Source: Yanghanlia sp047501535
Lineage (GTDB): Bacteria; Pseudomonadota; Gammaproteobacteria; Burkholderiales; Burkholderiaceae_B
Direction: 5' to 3'
Assembly: GCF_047501535.1 (NCBI RefSeq)
Contig: NZ_JAZDRJ010000014.1
Coordinates: 1 to 64,000 of the forward strand
DNA: 64,000 nt
The position numbers and the translations under genes are program-made. Of this stretch, positions 1 to 7,693 are shown in pieces (the stretch's first letter is position 1; every line of letters starts with the position of its first letter). The notes beneath the pieces are model-generated. The model had not been told where the DNA came from and did no database searches. It saw only the letters and a list, made by a program, of their open reading frames with translations.

Positions 1-59
1 TGCGGCGGCATCAATTTCCTGACGGCTTGTTCTTTGAATTCTGGGCTGTAACTGGGCAC
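1..59 (-). CDS. transposase, 5' end only (IS3-type OrfA-like)
   Basis: Only the first 19 codons are inside the window; the gene continues leftward past position 1. Reading the minus strand from a GTG at 59-57 gives (M)PSYSPEFKEQAVRKLMPP. The SPEFKEQAV pattern is typical of the N-terminal helix-turn-helix region of IS3-family OrfA transposases. A GGAG ribosome site lies 7 bases upstream of the GTG, which supports this start. Family assignment rests on this short stretch alone, so the IS group cannot be named. Confidence 0.6.
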   Translation of the reverse strand, partial: MPSYSPEFKEQAVRKLMPP

Positions 60-108
60 TTCTTCACTCCGACCGCTCCCTCAAATATTAACGAAAAACG
101 AGCGGACA
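1..108 (-). mobile_element. probable end of an insertion sequence
   Basis: The transposase start at 59 implies that an IS terminus lies a few tens of bases upstream of it. On the minus strand a plausible terminus begins with TGTCCGCTCGTTTTTCG at 108 and runs inward. The boundary is inferred from position and the TG start only; the other end and any target duplication are outside the window. Confidence 0.3.
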
Positions 109-276
109 TCTATTGTGACGCAGGGGGTTCCTTGCCCAAGTGAAGAACTCCGCCGCAATTGCAGGTTTTCAGCTACGGCGGATACAGAAAGATTAGAATC
201 TAAGCATTCAGAATACGCCAGTCTAATCAGCCCGGCGTCTGCCATCGGTTTTCACCCCGTCACAAAAAGGACAGCC

Positions 277-1044
277 ATGATTACTGTCAACAACTGCTGC
301 ACCAAGGGTTCTCCGCAAAACAATGACAGGCGCAAATGGCTGAAAACCGGCCTTACCACAGGCTCTGTCATCTTCGGGGCTTCTCTTCTTCCGCTTCCCC
401 TGTTGGCTGCTTCATTGACGCGGCAGCAGCGCGACGCCATGACGCCTGCTCAGGTGCTGGATATGCTGCGGGAAGGCAATGCCCGGTTTCGCAGCGGCAA
501 GATGCGTTCGCATGATTTCCTTGCGCAAAAGCGGGCGACTGCGGGCGGACAGTTCCCCGCTGCTGTCGTTCTTAGCTGCATAGATTCGCGCACGCCTCCC
601 GAAATCCTGTTCGATACTGGCCTGGGTGACACCTTTGGCGCACGAATGGCTGGAAATATCGCCACCGGCGAACTTATCGGCAGCATGGAGTTCGCCTGCG
701 CAGTAGCGGGGGCCAAGCTGGTGTTGATCATGGGCCATACGGCCTGCGGCGCTGTTGCGGGCGCCATCGACAATGTGCAGCTGGGCAACCTCAGCGGTTT
801 GCTGGAATTCATACAGCCCGCAGTGGGCCTGACTCAATATGAGGGTGAGAGAACAACGGCCAATCTTGATTTCGTCAATGCGGTGGCGCGCACCAATGTG
901 ATCCGCAACATTGGCCTGGTGCGCGACCAAAGCCCCTTGCTGGCCGAGTTGGAACGCGGGGGAGATATCAGCATCGCAGGCGCCATGTACGACCTCAACA
1001 GCGGCGTGGTGACCTTCCTGGAGGGCCTGGAGGCGACCAGTTGA
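277..1044 (+). CDS. beta-carbonic anhydrase with twin-arginine signal (exported)
   Basis: Catalyses reversible CO2 hydration to bicarbonate. The 255-residue protein has the beta-class zinc and active-site signature: C101-x-D103-S-R105 followed by H154-x-x-C157. The N-terminus carries DRRKWLKTG (R18-R19) followed by a hydrophobic stretch to about residue 45, which reads as a Tat signal, so the folded zinc enzyme is probably exported to the periplasm. The ATG at 277 is preferred over in-frame upstream starts because AAAAGGA precedes it and it places the RR motif normally. It stands alone, with IS sequence upstream. A periplasmic role in CO2/bicarbonate handling is inference. Confidence 0.88.
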   Translation: MITVNNCCTKGSPQNNDRRKWLKTGLTTGSVIFGASLLPLPLLAASLTRQQRDAMTPAQVLDMLREGNARFRSGKMRSHDFLAQKRATAGGQFPAAVVLSCIDSRTPPEILFDTGLGDTFGARMAGNIATGELIGSMEFACAVAGAKLVLIMGHTACGAVAGAIDNVQLGNLSGLLEFIQPAVGLTQYEGERTTANLDFVNAVARTNVIRNIGLVRDQSPLLAELERGGDISIAGAMYDLNSGVVTFLEGLEATS

Positions 1045-1125
1045 ATATGATCTGAGAAACGCCAGGCTGCGGAGGCGCCCCCTTGCCCGCCCTTTGAGCC
1101 CTTGCGGAATACGCGGGGGCGAACC

Positions 1126-1314
1126 TCAGTTGGCCGAGGTCACGCTATTCTGGATCTGCTGCCCCACGCTCTCGATCTGCTCTCCCAGACTTGAAGCCGC
1201 CTTGTCGATTTCCTTGCCGGCTTTTTCAGCCGGCCCTTCTTTTTCCTTGCACGCGGCAAGCCCCAAGGCCAGGGGCAGAACGAATACGGCGGCGATGATT
1301 TTTCTTGGTGACAT
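1126..1314 (-). CDS. small lipoprotein, function unknown
   Basis: A 62-residue protein with a short lipoprotein signal ending in the lipobox LAAC (Cys about residue 22), then a highly charged, helical, Lys/Glu/Ala-rich tail (KEKEGPAEKAGKEIDKAA). The ATG at 1314 is chosen because it puts the basic residues (SPRK) directly before the hydrophobic core; an ATG 19 codons upstream would not. It resembles the small entericidin-like or amphipathic helix lipoproteins common in proteobacteria, but no family can be named with certainty. Confidence 0.6.
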   Translation of the reverse strand: MSPRKIIAAVFVLPLALGLAACKEKEGPAEKAGKEIDKAASSLGEQIESVGQQIQNSVTSAN

Positions 1315-1546
1315 GGCGATACGCTCTTGCAGTTGATGACACTCTGATGCGGCCAGGGAGAAATCATACACCGACCGCCATGGGGCCAGCCCCTGCGTGA
1401 CTCATCCGCCACAATACGGCCCCTGCCGTGCCATATATTCAAATTTGCCTGGCTTGGCCCCGCCCCCCCGAGGCATGCAGGCGGGGAAGTGGCGAGGCCG
1501 ACGCACAGGCTGGTGGTGATTGAGACAGGCGCAGGGTCGGCGCGCG

Positions 1547-2092
1547 CTATTGCAAAGTGCCTGGCGGACGCACGTCGCACTGGGCTGTGAAGGCGCTCAA
1601 GCCTTCGCCCTCGAACCATAGCGTGATGGGCCGCCGAGAGCCGATTTCCAGATCAAAATCGGCCTGCTCCAGCATGACATGATGACCGCGCGGGGCAAAC
1701 TCGAAACCGCCGCCCGCGGGTACCACGACCTCATCCACATGAACCATGGTCGCCATGCCATTGCTTTCAGCATGGGTGTGCAACATGACTTTTCCAAAAC
1801 CCTCGGCCTGGGCGCCCACCAGAACCACGTCTTTCGTTCCGGTATTCTGGATCTGGAAATAGGCGGCTGCAGGCAGGCGGTTGGGCAGGGCCCGTATCCA
1901 GCATTGGTTTACCGAAACGCCCTCGGGAGCGGGCGCCGCGTCTGGACTCGGGAAAGTCCGTGCCTCATGCCCGCCACCATGGTGATGATGAGCATGATGA
2001 TCGTGAGCGCCGTGGCCCGAATGCGCGTGGGCCGTCGCAGCAAACAGTGTCGCTGCGCCGAATGCCACAGCCGTGATGGACTTACGCATCAT
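1547..2092 (-). CDS. periplasmic copper chaperone PCu(A)C, His-rich N-terminus
   Basis: Binds Cu(I) in the periplasm and is thought to deliver copper to the CuA or CuB sites of cytochrome oxidases. After a signal peptide (to about residue 23, AHA) comes a His-rich segment, then a PCu(A)C domain with the exact family motif H-x10-M-x21-H-x-M (His of LHTHAESNG through HHVML). It lies 8 bases downstream of a second PCu(A)C gene on the same strand and is probably cotranscribed with it. The His-rich segment could be an additional copper-loading site, by analogy with other His/Met-rich copper chaperones. Confidence 0.85.
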   Translation of the reverse strand: MMRKSITAVAFGAATLFAATAHAHSGHGAHDHHAHHHHGGGHEARTFPSPDAAPAPEGVSVNQCWIRALPNRLPAAAYFQIQNTGTKDVVLVGAQAEGFGKVMLHTHAESNGMATMVHVDEVVVPAGGGFEFAPRGHHVMLEQADFDLEIGSRRPITLWFEGEGLSAFTAQCDVRPPGTLQ

Positions 2093-2100
2093 CGTTCCCC

Positions 2101-2607
2101 TCAGTGCTTGGCCGCGCCATGGCCGCCATGGCCATGATCCGCATGCCCGTGACCATGCCCGCCTGCGCCGCTGGCCAGCGGCCGCACCGGCACCAAAAGC
2201 TCCAGCGAACTGCGCTTGCCATCAGCGCCTTCAAAACTCAAGGTCAGCGGCACCTGCACGCCTTCCTTCACCTGTTCATGCAGATTGATGAACATGATGT
2301 GGTAACCACCCGGCTTGAGTTCCACTGTCTGCCCTGCAGGCAGATCCAGACCAGGAATTTCGCGCATCTTCATGACATTGTTTTCCATTACCATTTCATG
2401 CACCTCGACATGCTCGGCCACGGGGGATTCCGCCGCGACCAGTCGCGTATCGGTTTCGGATGTCAATTTCATGAAGGCGCCCGTGCCGCTTTGCTGTGCG
2501 ACCGTGGCGCGCACCCAGGGTTCGTCGACAACAATTTGAGCTTGCGCCGCTGAAGCGATAAACAGCGCAGAAACAGTGAAACCTGCCCATTTGAATAAGG
2601 TGGACAT
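2101..2607 (-). CDS. periplasmic copper chaperone PCu(A)C, His-rich C-terminus
   Basis: A 168-residue exported protein with signal peptide (about residues 1-23, ending AQA) and the PCu(A)C motif H-x10-M-x21-H-x-M (VHEMVMENNVMKM ... YHIMF). Unlike its neighbour, the His-rich tail (GGHGHGHADHGHGGHG) is at the C-terminus. A good AAGGAGA ribosome site precedes the ATG at 2607. It is the middle member of the group DUF2946 - PCu(A)C - PCu(A)C; the role in copper acquisition for respiratory oxidases is inferred from family and neighbours. Confidence 0.87.
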   Translation of the reverse strand: MSTLFKWAGFTVSALFIASAAQAQIVVDEPWVRATVAQQSGTGAFMKLTSETDTRLVAAESPVAEHVEVHEMVMENNVMKMREIPGLDLPAGQTVELKPGGYHIMFINLHEQVKEGVQVPLTLSFEGADGKRSSLELLVPVRPLASGAGGHGHGHADHGHGGHGAAKH

Positions 2608-2751
2608 GGCGATCTCCTTTAATAAATCAAGCGACTAGAAAATAAAGCTGAAAGGGCGTGGCAGCGCCCTCTTCACGTAGCAATCGCCAACCGCCTGCGC
2701 ACGCATTGACCCTAAGAGAGAAAGCCGGGCTATGGCTCAGGCGTACGGCGT

Positions 2752-3171
2752 TTACACACCTACCGGTGGCGCCCGCGAGCCCAAAGGCGGGCCCAGTGCG
2801 GGAAGCGGCGGCAGCGCTTGACGAGCTGCCGGAGACGCAACAGAGAGGAAAAGCGCCATGCCGGCTAGCGCCAGCGTGGCCTGACCGGGAATCAGCTTAT
2901 GCGCAACATTCAGACCGAATGGGCAGGTGTCGCCGCCGTAATGCTGATCGGAAGATGACTTTTCAGAACCATCAAGATCAAGCTGAACGACGACTGTGCC
3001 ACCCATGGAGCACAGGGTGATAGCGAAGGGCGTATCGCGCTCGCCGGAGAGATCGGGCATGTAGCCCACAGGGATGACGGCCCGGCACAAAAACGAAAAA
3101 GCTGTCAGGCAAAACAGAATTTGCCAGACGGCCATGCGTTTACACCAGAAGTTCTTGCGACGGGCGAACAT
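2752..3171 (-). CDS. DUF2946-type membrane/exported protein
   Basis: A protein of about 139 residues: an N-terminal hydrophobic segment (AVWQILFCLTAFSFLCRAV) followed by IPVGYMPD, a central Cys pair (TLCSMGG and TCPFG) and a second hydrophobic segment near residue 100-120, ending Pro-rich. R/A-x-IPxGYMP plus a later C-rich stretch is the signature of DUF2946 proteins, which are often found beside copper-handling genes, as here with two PCu(A)C genes downstream. The start is uncertain: ATGs at 3222, 3171 and 3135 are all in frame and none has a strong ribosome site; 3171 keeps basic residues before the first hydrophobic segment. Confidence 0.6.
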   Translation of the reverse strand: MFARRKNFWCKRMAVWQILFCLTAFSFLCRAVIPVGYMPDLSGERDTPFAITLCSMGGTVVVQLDLDGSEKSSSDQHYGGDTCPFGLNVAHKLIPGQATLALAGMALFLSVASPAARQALPPLPALGPPLGSRAPPVGV

Positions 3172-3312
3172 GAGGCAAATTGTAGGGCAGATGTCTAGCG
3201 CTGTGGACGTCGTGCCAAACAACTTTTTGATCTTTGTTTATTGGAAACCTTGTCAGTGCCCCAAATCCGATAGAATCAACTGACACGCCTCACTTTTACA
3301 CTGACACCCAAA

Positions 3313-4242
3313 ATGACAAATAAGAAAAAAACCATTGGTCTTATCGGTTGCGGGCTGATGGGCTCCGGCATTGCCACCAGCCTGCTGCGCAATGGCTACC
3401 CCCTTTGCATTCTTGAGCATGAAGGGAATCAACCCCTGGACGCTCTGAAGGCAGCAGGCGCAAGTACAGTTGCCGACACACCCACGCTTGTGGGCCAGGT
3501 TGAGGTTGTCATTCTGTGCGTAACGGGTACACCTCAAGTGGAAGCCGTGCTGTTCGGCCAAGAAGGCGTGCTACGGGGGCTACAACCCGGGACCATAGTG
3601 ATTGACTGCTCTACTGCGATTCCTTCATCAACTCTGCGCATTGCCGCAGCGGTCCAGCAGGCCGGTGGCCGGTTTCTTGATGCCGCCATGACGCGCACCC
3701 CAAAAGAAGCGGCTGAAGGTCGCCTTAACCTGATTGTGGGTGGTGCGCCCGAAGACTATCTAGATAGTTTGCCGTTATTACAGGCCTATGCAGAAGTCAT
3801 TGTGCATGCCGGCCCTGTGGGTGCGGGGCACCAAATGAAGCTGCTGCACAACTATGTCTCACTGGGTTTTTCCGCCGTACTAGCCGAAGCCGCAGCGCTG
3901 GCCCGTGTCAGCGGCGCCGACCCCGGCCTGTTCTGTGATGTACTGGCTGCCGGTGGCGGCGGTGGCGTGGTTCTGGAACGGCTGCGGCCCTACATAGAAA
4001 ACGGCGATACTGAGAATTTCCGTTTTTCCACTGCCAATGCTTTAAAAGACTTGGAATACTACTGCGCCATGGCCGAAAGCCTGGAAGGCAGCCACGGCGT
4101 CGCGCAGGCGGTACGCAACCTGTATGCCGACGCCTGCGCGGCGGGGTTGGAGCAAGCACCGGTACCACAGGTTATCGAGCACCTAACTGGCCAAAACCAG
4201 CCTGCCACCGCCGTTAACGATCACAACAAAAATGGGATTTAG
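3313..4242 (+). CDS. NAD(P)-dependent beta-hydroxyacid dehydrogenase (3-hydroxyisobutyrate dehydrogenase family)
   Basis: A 309-residue oxidoreductase. An N-terminal Rossmann fold shows IGLIGCGLMGSGIA (residues about 8-21) for NAD(P). The substrate motif DCSTAIPSST (about residue 98) and the catalytic-lysine helix GAGHQMKLLHNY (about residue 172) place it in the HIBADH / tartronate-semialdehyde reductase family. Substrate specificity cannot be set from sequence. It is monocistronic: its stop codon lies inside the first arm of a strong terminator hairpin. Confidence 0.85.
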   Translation: MTNKKKTIGLIGCGLMGSGIATSLLRNGYPLCILEHEGNQPLDALKAAGASTVADTPTLVGQVEVVILCVTGTPQVEAVLFGQEGVLRGLQPGTIVIDCSTAIPSSTLRIAAAVQQAGGRFLDAAMTRTPKEAAEGRLNLIVGGAPEDYLDSLPLLQAYAEVIVHAGPVGAGHQMKLLHNYVSLGFSAVLAEAAALARVSGADPGLFCDVLAAGGGGGVVLERLRPYIENGDTENFRFSTANALKDLEYYCAMAESLEGSHGVAQAVRNLYADACAAGLEQAPVPQVIEHLTGQNQPATAVNDHNKNGI

Positions 4243-4273
4243 AAGAGCAATGCAACGCCAAAATCCCATTTTT
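4228..4273 (+). terminator. intrinsic terminator, probably bidirectional
   Basis: A perfect 13-base inverted repeat: AAAAATGGGATTT at 4228-4240 and AAATCCCATTTTT at 4261-4273, with a 20-base loop. The stem ends in Ts on both strands. The first arm contains the last codons and the first base of the stop codon of the dehydrogenase gene (TAG at 4240-4242). Confidence 0.7.
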
Positions 4274-4363
4274 GGAACTCAACTCTCCGGATAACAGCCT
4301 TCCTTCGTTGCCAAGATGGGATTAGAGTGGGGTCATACTTAAATAATCCACTCAAAGATCAAT

Positions 4364-5263
4364 ATGAACTCACCTCTCTCAATTCAGATGGAAACCGTGG
4401 TGCAATCACGTGATATCGAGCGTCTGGTGGAAGGCGTGGCGACCTCCGATGGCGCAGGCGTCAAGTTGACCCGCGTACTGAGCCAGCCTCTACAGCAACG
4501 GCTGGATCCCTATCTGATGCTGGATGCTTTCGGTAGTGACCAACCGGACGATTACATCGCTGGCTTCCCTGACCACCCGCATCGCGGTTTCGAAACCATT
4601 ACCTACATGATTGCTGGGCGCATGTTGCATCGGGACAGCGCCGGGCATGAAGGCCTGCTGGAGAGCGGCGGCGTGCAATGGATGGTGGCAGGCCGAGGTG
4701 TCATTCATTCAGAAATCCCGCAACAGGAAGAAGGCCTTATGCAAGGCTTCCAGCTATGGCTTAACCTGCCAGCCGCCGACAAGATGGCCGAGCCTTGGTA
4801 TCGCGATATCCCTGCCGAAGAGCTCCCGAGTTTCGTCACCCCTGAAAACGTGACGGCCAGGGTTATCGCCGGGCGCAGCCACGGCATTGACGGCGCAGTG
4901 CAGCGGCCCGTTACCGAACCACTGTATTTGGATCTGTATTTTTCCCACGCCTCGCGCTTCCTGCAATCGCTACCATCCGAGCATAACGCCTTCCTGTATG
5001 TCTACGAGGGCGACGTACAAGTTAACGGTCGCACCGTCAAAGCGGGGCGCATGGGCATACTGTCTAACCACCCCGACGCCGACGGGGTGGTTATCGAAGG
5101 TCAGGCGGGTACCCGGGCACTGTTAATTGCAGGCAAACCATTAAAAGAACGCATTGTTCAATATGGGCCTTTCGTCATGAATTCCGAAGCTGAAATCCAC
5201 CCGGCTTTCAGCGATTATCAGGCGGGGCATTTTTCTGGGGCCATAGCGGGCCGCGATACCTGA
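4364..5263 (+). CDS. pirin family protein
   Basis: A 299-residue bicupin of the pirin family. The metal-binding cupin motif is intact: FPDHPHRGFETITYMIAG, then the downstream His (VIHSE) and a Glu, which together form the Fe site of pirins. Bacterial pirins have quercetin-2,3-dioxygenase activity in some cases and regulatory roles in others, so the role here is open. It stands 32 bases before the APH/kinase fusion gene and could be cotranscribed with it. Confidence 0.88.
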   Translation: MNSPLSIQMETVVQSRDIERLVEGVATSDGAGVKLTRVLSQPLQQRLDPYLMLDAFGSDQPDDYIAGFPDHPHRGFETITYMIAGRMLHRDSAGHEGLLESGGVQWMVAGRGVIHSEIPQQEEGLMQGFQLWLNLPAADKMAEPWYRDIPAEELPSFVTPENVTARVIAGRSHGIDGAVQRPVTEPLYLDLYFSHASRFLQSLPSEHNAFLYVYEGDVQVNGRTVKAGRMGILSNHPDADGVVIEGQAGTRALLIAGKPLKERIVQYGPFVMNSEAEIHPAFSDYQAGHFSGAIAGRDT

Positions 5264-5295
5264 CATGAACACGACACTCGACCGATAGGCGGAAC

Positions 5296-7023
5296 ATGCA
5301 GCAAAACACACAGGCAGAAATCATTCACTTCCTGAAATCGGCCACCGCCCATGACGCTGCGGCGCCTGTGCGAATTATTGAAACTCATATTTCAGTCGTT
5401 GTGCTACAAGGCGAACGGGCCTGGAAGCTGAAGCGCGCAATACAGCTGCCTTATGCGGATTTCTCCACGCCTGCACTGCGCCTAGATGCTTGCCAACGCG
5501 AGGTCGAGCTCAACCAGCGCACTGCCCCTTCTATCTATATCGGCGCCCGGCGCATCACCCGGCAGGGCAACGGTGAACTTGCATTTGATGGCCCGGGAGA
5601 GCTTGTCGATGCCGTGGTCGAAATGCACCGCTTCGATGATGACACCCTGTTTTCCAAGCTGGCTGCCAACGGCAGGCTGAATCGCCCTCTACTCACGGCC
5701 CTGGCGCGGGATATCGCCGCCTTCCATGAAAAGGCAGAGATCCGTCCAGGAGAAGGCGCAGCGAATATCGCCGCTATTCTTGCGCTTAACGAGCAATCCA
5801 CGCAAATGGAGCAGGCTCTGGGCCAGGAGCCGGTACAAAAACTGAGATTGGCATTACGTACGGCACTGGAACACCATAGCCGGCGACTGGACGAGCGCGC
5901 CCTGGCAGGAAGGATTCGCCTGTGTCACGGCGACTTGCATCTGCGCAATCTGTGCTTGGTAGATGGCCGCCCCACCCTTTTCGATTGCATAGAGTTCAAT
6001 GAAGCGCTGGCCACTATCGACGTGCTCTACGACCTGGCCTTTCTGCTGATGGACCTCTGGCACTCCGGCCTGCCCGCCGAAGCCAACTGGGTGATGAACC
6101 GTTACTTGGACGAAAGCGGCGACATTGGCGGCCTACCTTTGCTGCCCTTTTTCATGGCGCTGCGAGCCTCTATCCGGGCCCAAGTACTTGCCACCCAGGC
6201 AACTATGCCCGGTGAGCCACAGCGCAACGCCCTCACCGCCCAAGCACAGGCCTATCTGACACTGGCGTTAACACTGCTGCGGCCCGGCCGTGCGCAACTG
6301 TTGGCGATCGGCGGCCTGAGCGGCTCTGGAAAATCCACCTTGGCGGCCGCCATCGCCCACGAGATCCACCCTGCTCCCGGCGCCCGCATATGGGCCAGCG
6401 ACCGCATTCGCAAACAGCAGGCCGGCGTTCCAGCGGAAACACGCCTTCCTCCGGAAAGCTACACCTTGGAGTCGTCCCAGCAGGTCTATAACGCTTTGTA
6501 CGCATACACTCGGCAAACGCTGGAAGATGGCTATTCGGTTATTGCCGATGCGGTTTTCTCCCGCCCAGAGGAACGCCAGGCTATTGAACAATGCGCGGCG
6601 CAGACTGGTGTGGATTTTCAAGGCATTTGGCTGGAAACCGACCCGGCCACCTTGATTGCTCGCGTCCAAGCTCGCCAGAACGACCCATCCGACGCTACGG
6701 CAGACGTCGTGCAGGCGCAATTGCAACGAGACATCGGTCCTTTGACATGGGCTGCTATTCCAGCCGGCGATGCGGCAGGCCTTCATTCCCTGGCCGGCCT
6801 GAAAGACGTTTTACAACCTCCGCCCCCTTCCTGGGCCGATGCGCCTGCTGGCTGGAACTGGTTAGCTCAAGATGAAGACGGGCGCTGGTTCTGGTATGCC
6901 GTACAGCCTCAATTGGGCATGGCGGGTGGTATTTGGCGTTCGCCGCGACGTGCCCAGCAATTTGCTGCCCAAGGGCGGCCCAACCCTTTATGGTACGAAA
7001 GTTGTCGACAGCGACCGGCCTGA
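5296..7023 (+). CDS. fusion of aminoglycoside-phosphotransferase-like and P-loop kinase-like domains
   Basis: The 575-residue protein has an APH/choline-kinase-like N-terminal half with the catalytic loop HGDLHLRN (about residue 210) and the metal motif FDCIEFNE about 20 residues later. The second half begins with a Walker A loop, GGLSGSGKST (about residue 340), and resembles a zeta-toxin/gluconate-kinase-type P-loop domain. A Trp-rich tail of about 60 residues (WNWLAQDEDGRWFWY and on to the end) is extra. This two-domain architecture is widespread in proteobacteria but its substrate is unknown; nothing indicates antibiotic resistance. Confidence 0.8.
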   Translation: MQQNTQAEIIHFLKSATAHDAAAPVRIIETHISVVVLQGERAWKLKRAIQLPYADFSTPALRLDACQREVELNQRTAPSIYIGARRITRQGNGELAFDGPGELVDAVVEMHRFDDDTLFSKLAANGRLNRPLLTALARDIAAFHEKAEIRPGEGAANIAAILALNEQSTQMEQALGQEPVQKLRLALRTALEHHSRRLDERALAGRIRLCHGDLHLRNLCLVDGRPTLFDCIEFNEALATIDVLYDLAFLLMDLWHSGLPAEANWVMNRYLDESGDIGGLPLLPFFMALRASIRAQVLATQATMPGEPQRNALTAQAQAYLTLALTLLRPGRAQLLAIGGLSGSGKSTLAAAIAHEIHPAPGARIWASDRIRKQQAGVPAETRLPPESYTLESSQQVYNALYAYTRQTLEDGYSVIADAVFSRPEERQAIEQCAAQTGVDFQGIWLETDPATLIARVQARQNDPSDATADVVQAQLQRDIGPLTWAAIPAGDAAGLHSLAGLKDVLQPPPPSWADAPAGWNWLAQDEDGRWFWYAVQPQLGMAGGIWRSPRRAQQFAAQGRPNPLWYESCRQRPA

Positions 7024-7079
7024 ATCGGCAAGGCGCGCGCATAATCACGTAGTGAAGCTTGCTTTTCTTGAGGCGAACG

Positions 7080-7622
7080 ATGAAAAAAACAGCAAAAGAT
7101 GTGGTTGATTTTTGGGTGGACGCTGGCCCCGAGCGCTGGTTCCAGGGTGGAGCGGCATTCGACGCACAGTGCCGGGACAATTTTTACGAACTGCATATGG
7201 CCGCAGCTCGCGGCGAACTTGCTGGCTGGGCCGAAAATACTGAAGGCGCGCTGGCTTTGATACTGCTGCTCGACCAAATGCCCCGAAACATTTTCCGGGG
7301 TAATGCGCATGCTTATGCGACCGACCCTCTGGCCTTAAGCGTGGCACGCCAGGCCATAGAAGATGGCCACGATAAAAAATACGACATCGCCCTGCGCAGC
7401 TTTTTTTACCTGCCCTTCATGCACTCAGAAGCCCTGGCAGATCAAGAGCGTTGCGTCGCCCTTTTCAGCGTAATCCCAGAGTCAAGCTCAGGAACATGGG
7501 CGGTGCATCATTGCGAAATTATCCGCCGCTTCGGGCGTTTCCCCCATAGAAACCACCTACTGGGCCGTACCACGACAGCGGAAGAACACACTTGGCTGGA
7601 AGAAGGCGGTTTTCAAGGCTGA
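7080..7622 (+). CDS. DUF924 family protein
   Basis: A 180-residue protein matching DUF924 throughout: VVDFWVDAGPERWFQGG at the start, LALILLLDQMPRNIFRG near residue 60 and DIALRSFFYLPFMHSE near residue 105. The family is predicted to be all-helical, TPR-like, with no established function. The ATG at 7080 is chosen because GAGGCGA precedes it and the family normally starts close to DFW; a start at 7059 would add seven unrelated residues. A strong terminator follows. Confidence 0.82.
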   Translation: MKKTAKDVVDFWVDAGPERWFQGGAAFDAQCRDNFYELHMAAARGELAGWAENTEGALALILLLDQMPRNIFRGNAHAYATDPLALSVARQAIEDGHDKKYDIALRSFFYLPFMHSEALADQERCVALFSVIPESSSGTWAVHHCEIIRRFGRFPHRNHLLGRTTTAEEHTWLEEGGFQG

Positions 7623-7646
7623 GATTTTTTACGCCTCAAAAAGCAA

Positions 7647-7676
7647 GGGCTGCCTGATTAGAGGCAGCCCTTTTTT
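7647..7676 (+). terminator. intrinsic terminator after the DUF924 gene
   Basis: GGGCTGCC at 7647-7654 pairs with GGCAGCCC at 7663-7670 around an 8-base loop, followed by six Ts. It sits between convergent genes and may also stop transcription of the chemoreceptor from the other side, though the T-run there is weaker. Confidence 0.88.
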
Positions 7677-7693
7677 AGCGTGGCAATGCTAGC

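Noticed and set aside
1458..1486. CCCCGCC/GGCGGGG hairpin downstream of the PCu(A)C gene
   Set aside because: Long loop, no T-run on the minus strand; too weak to call a terminator.
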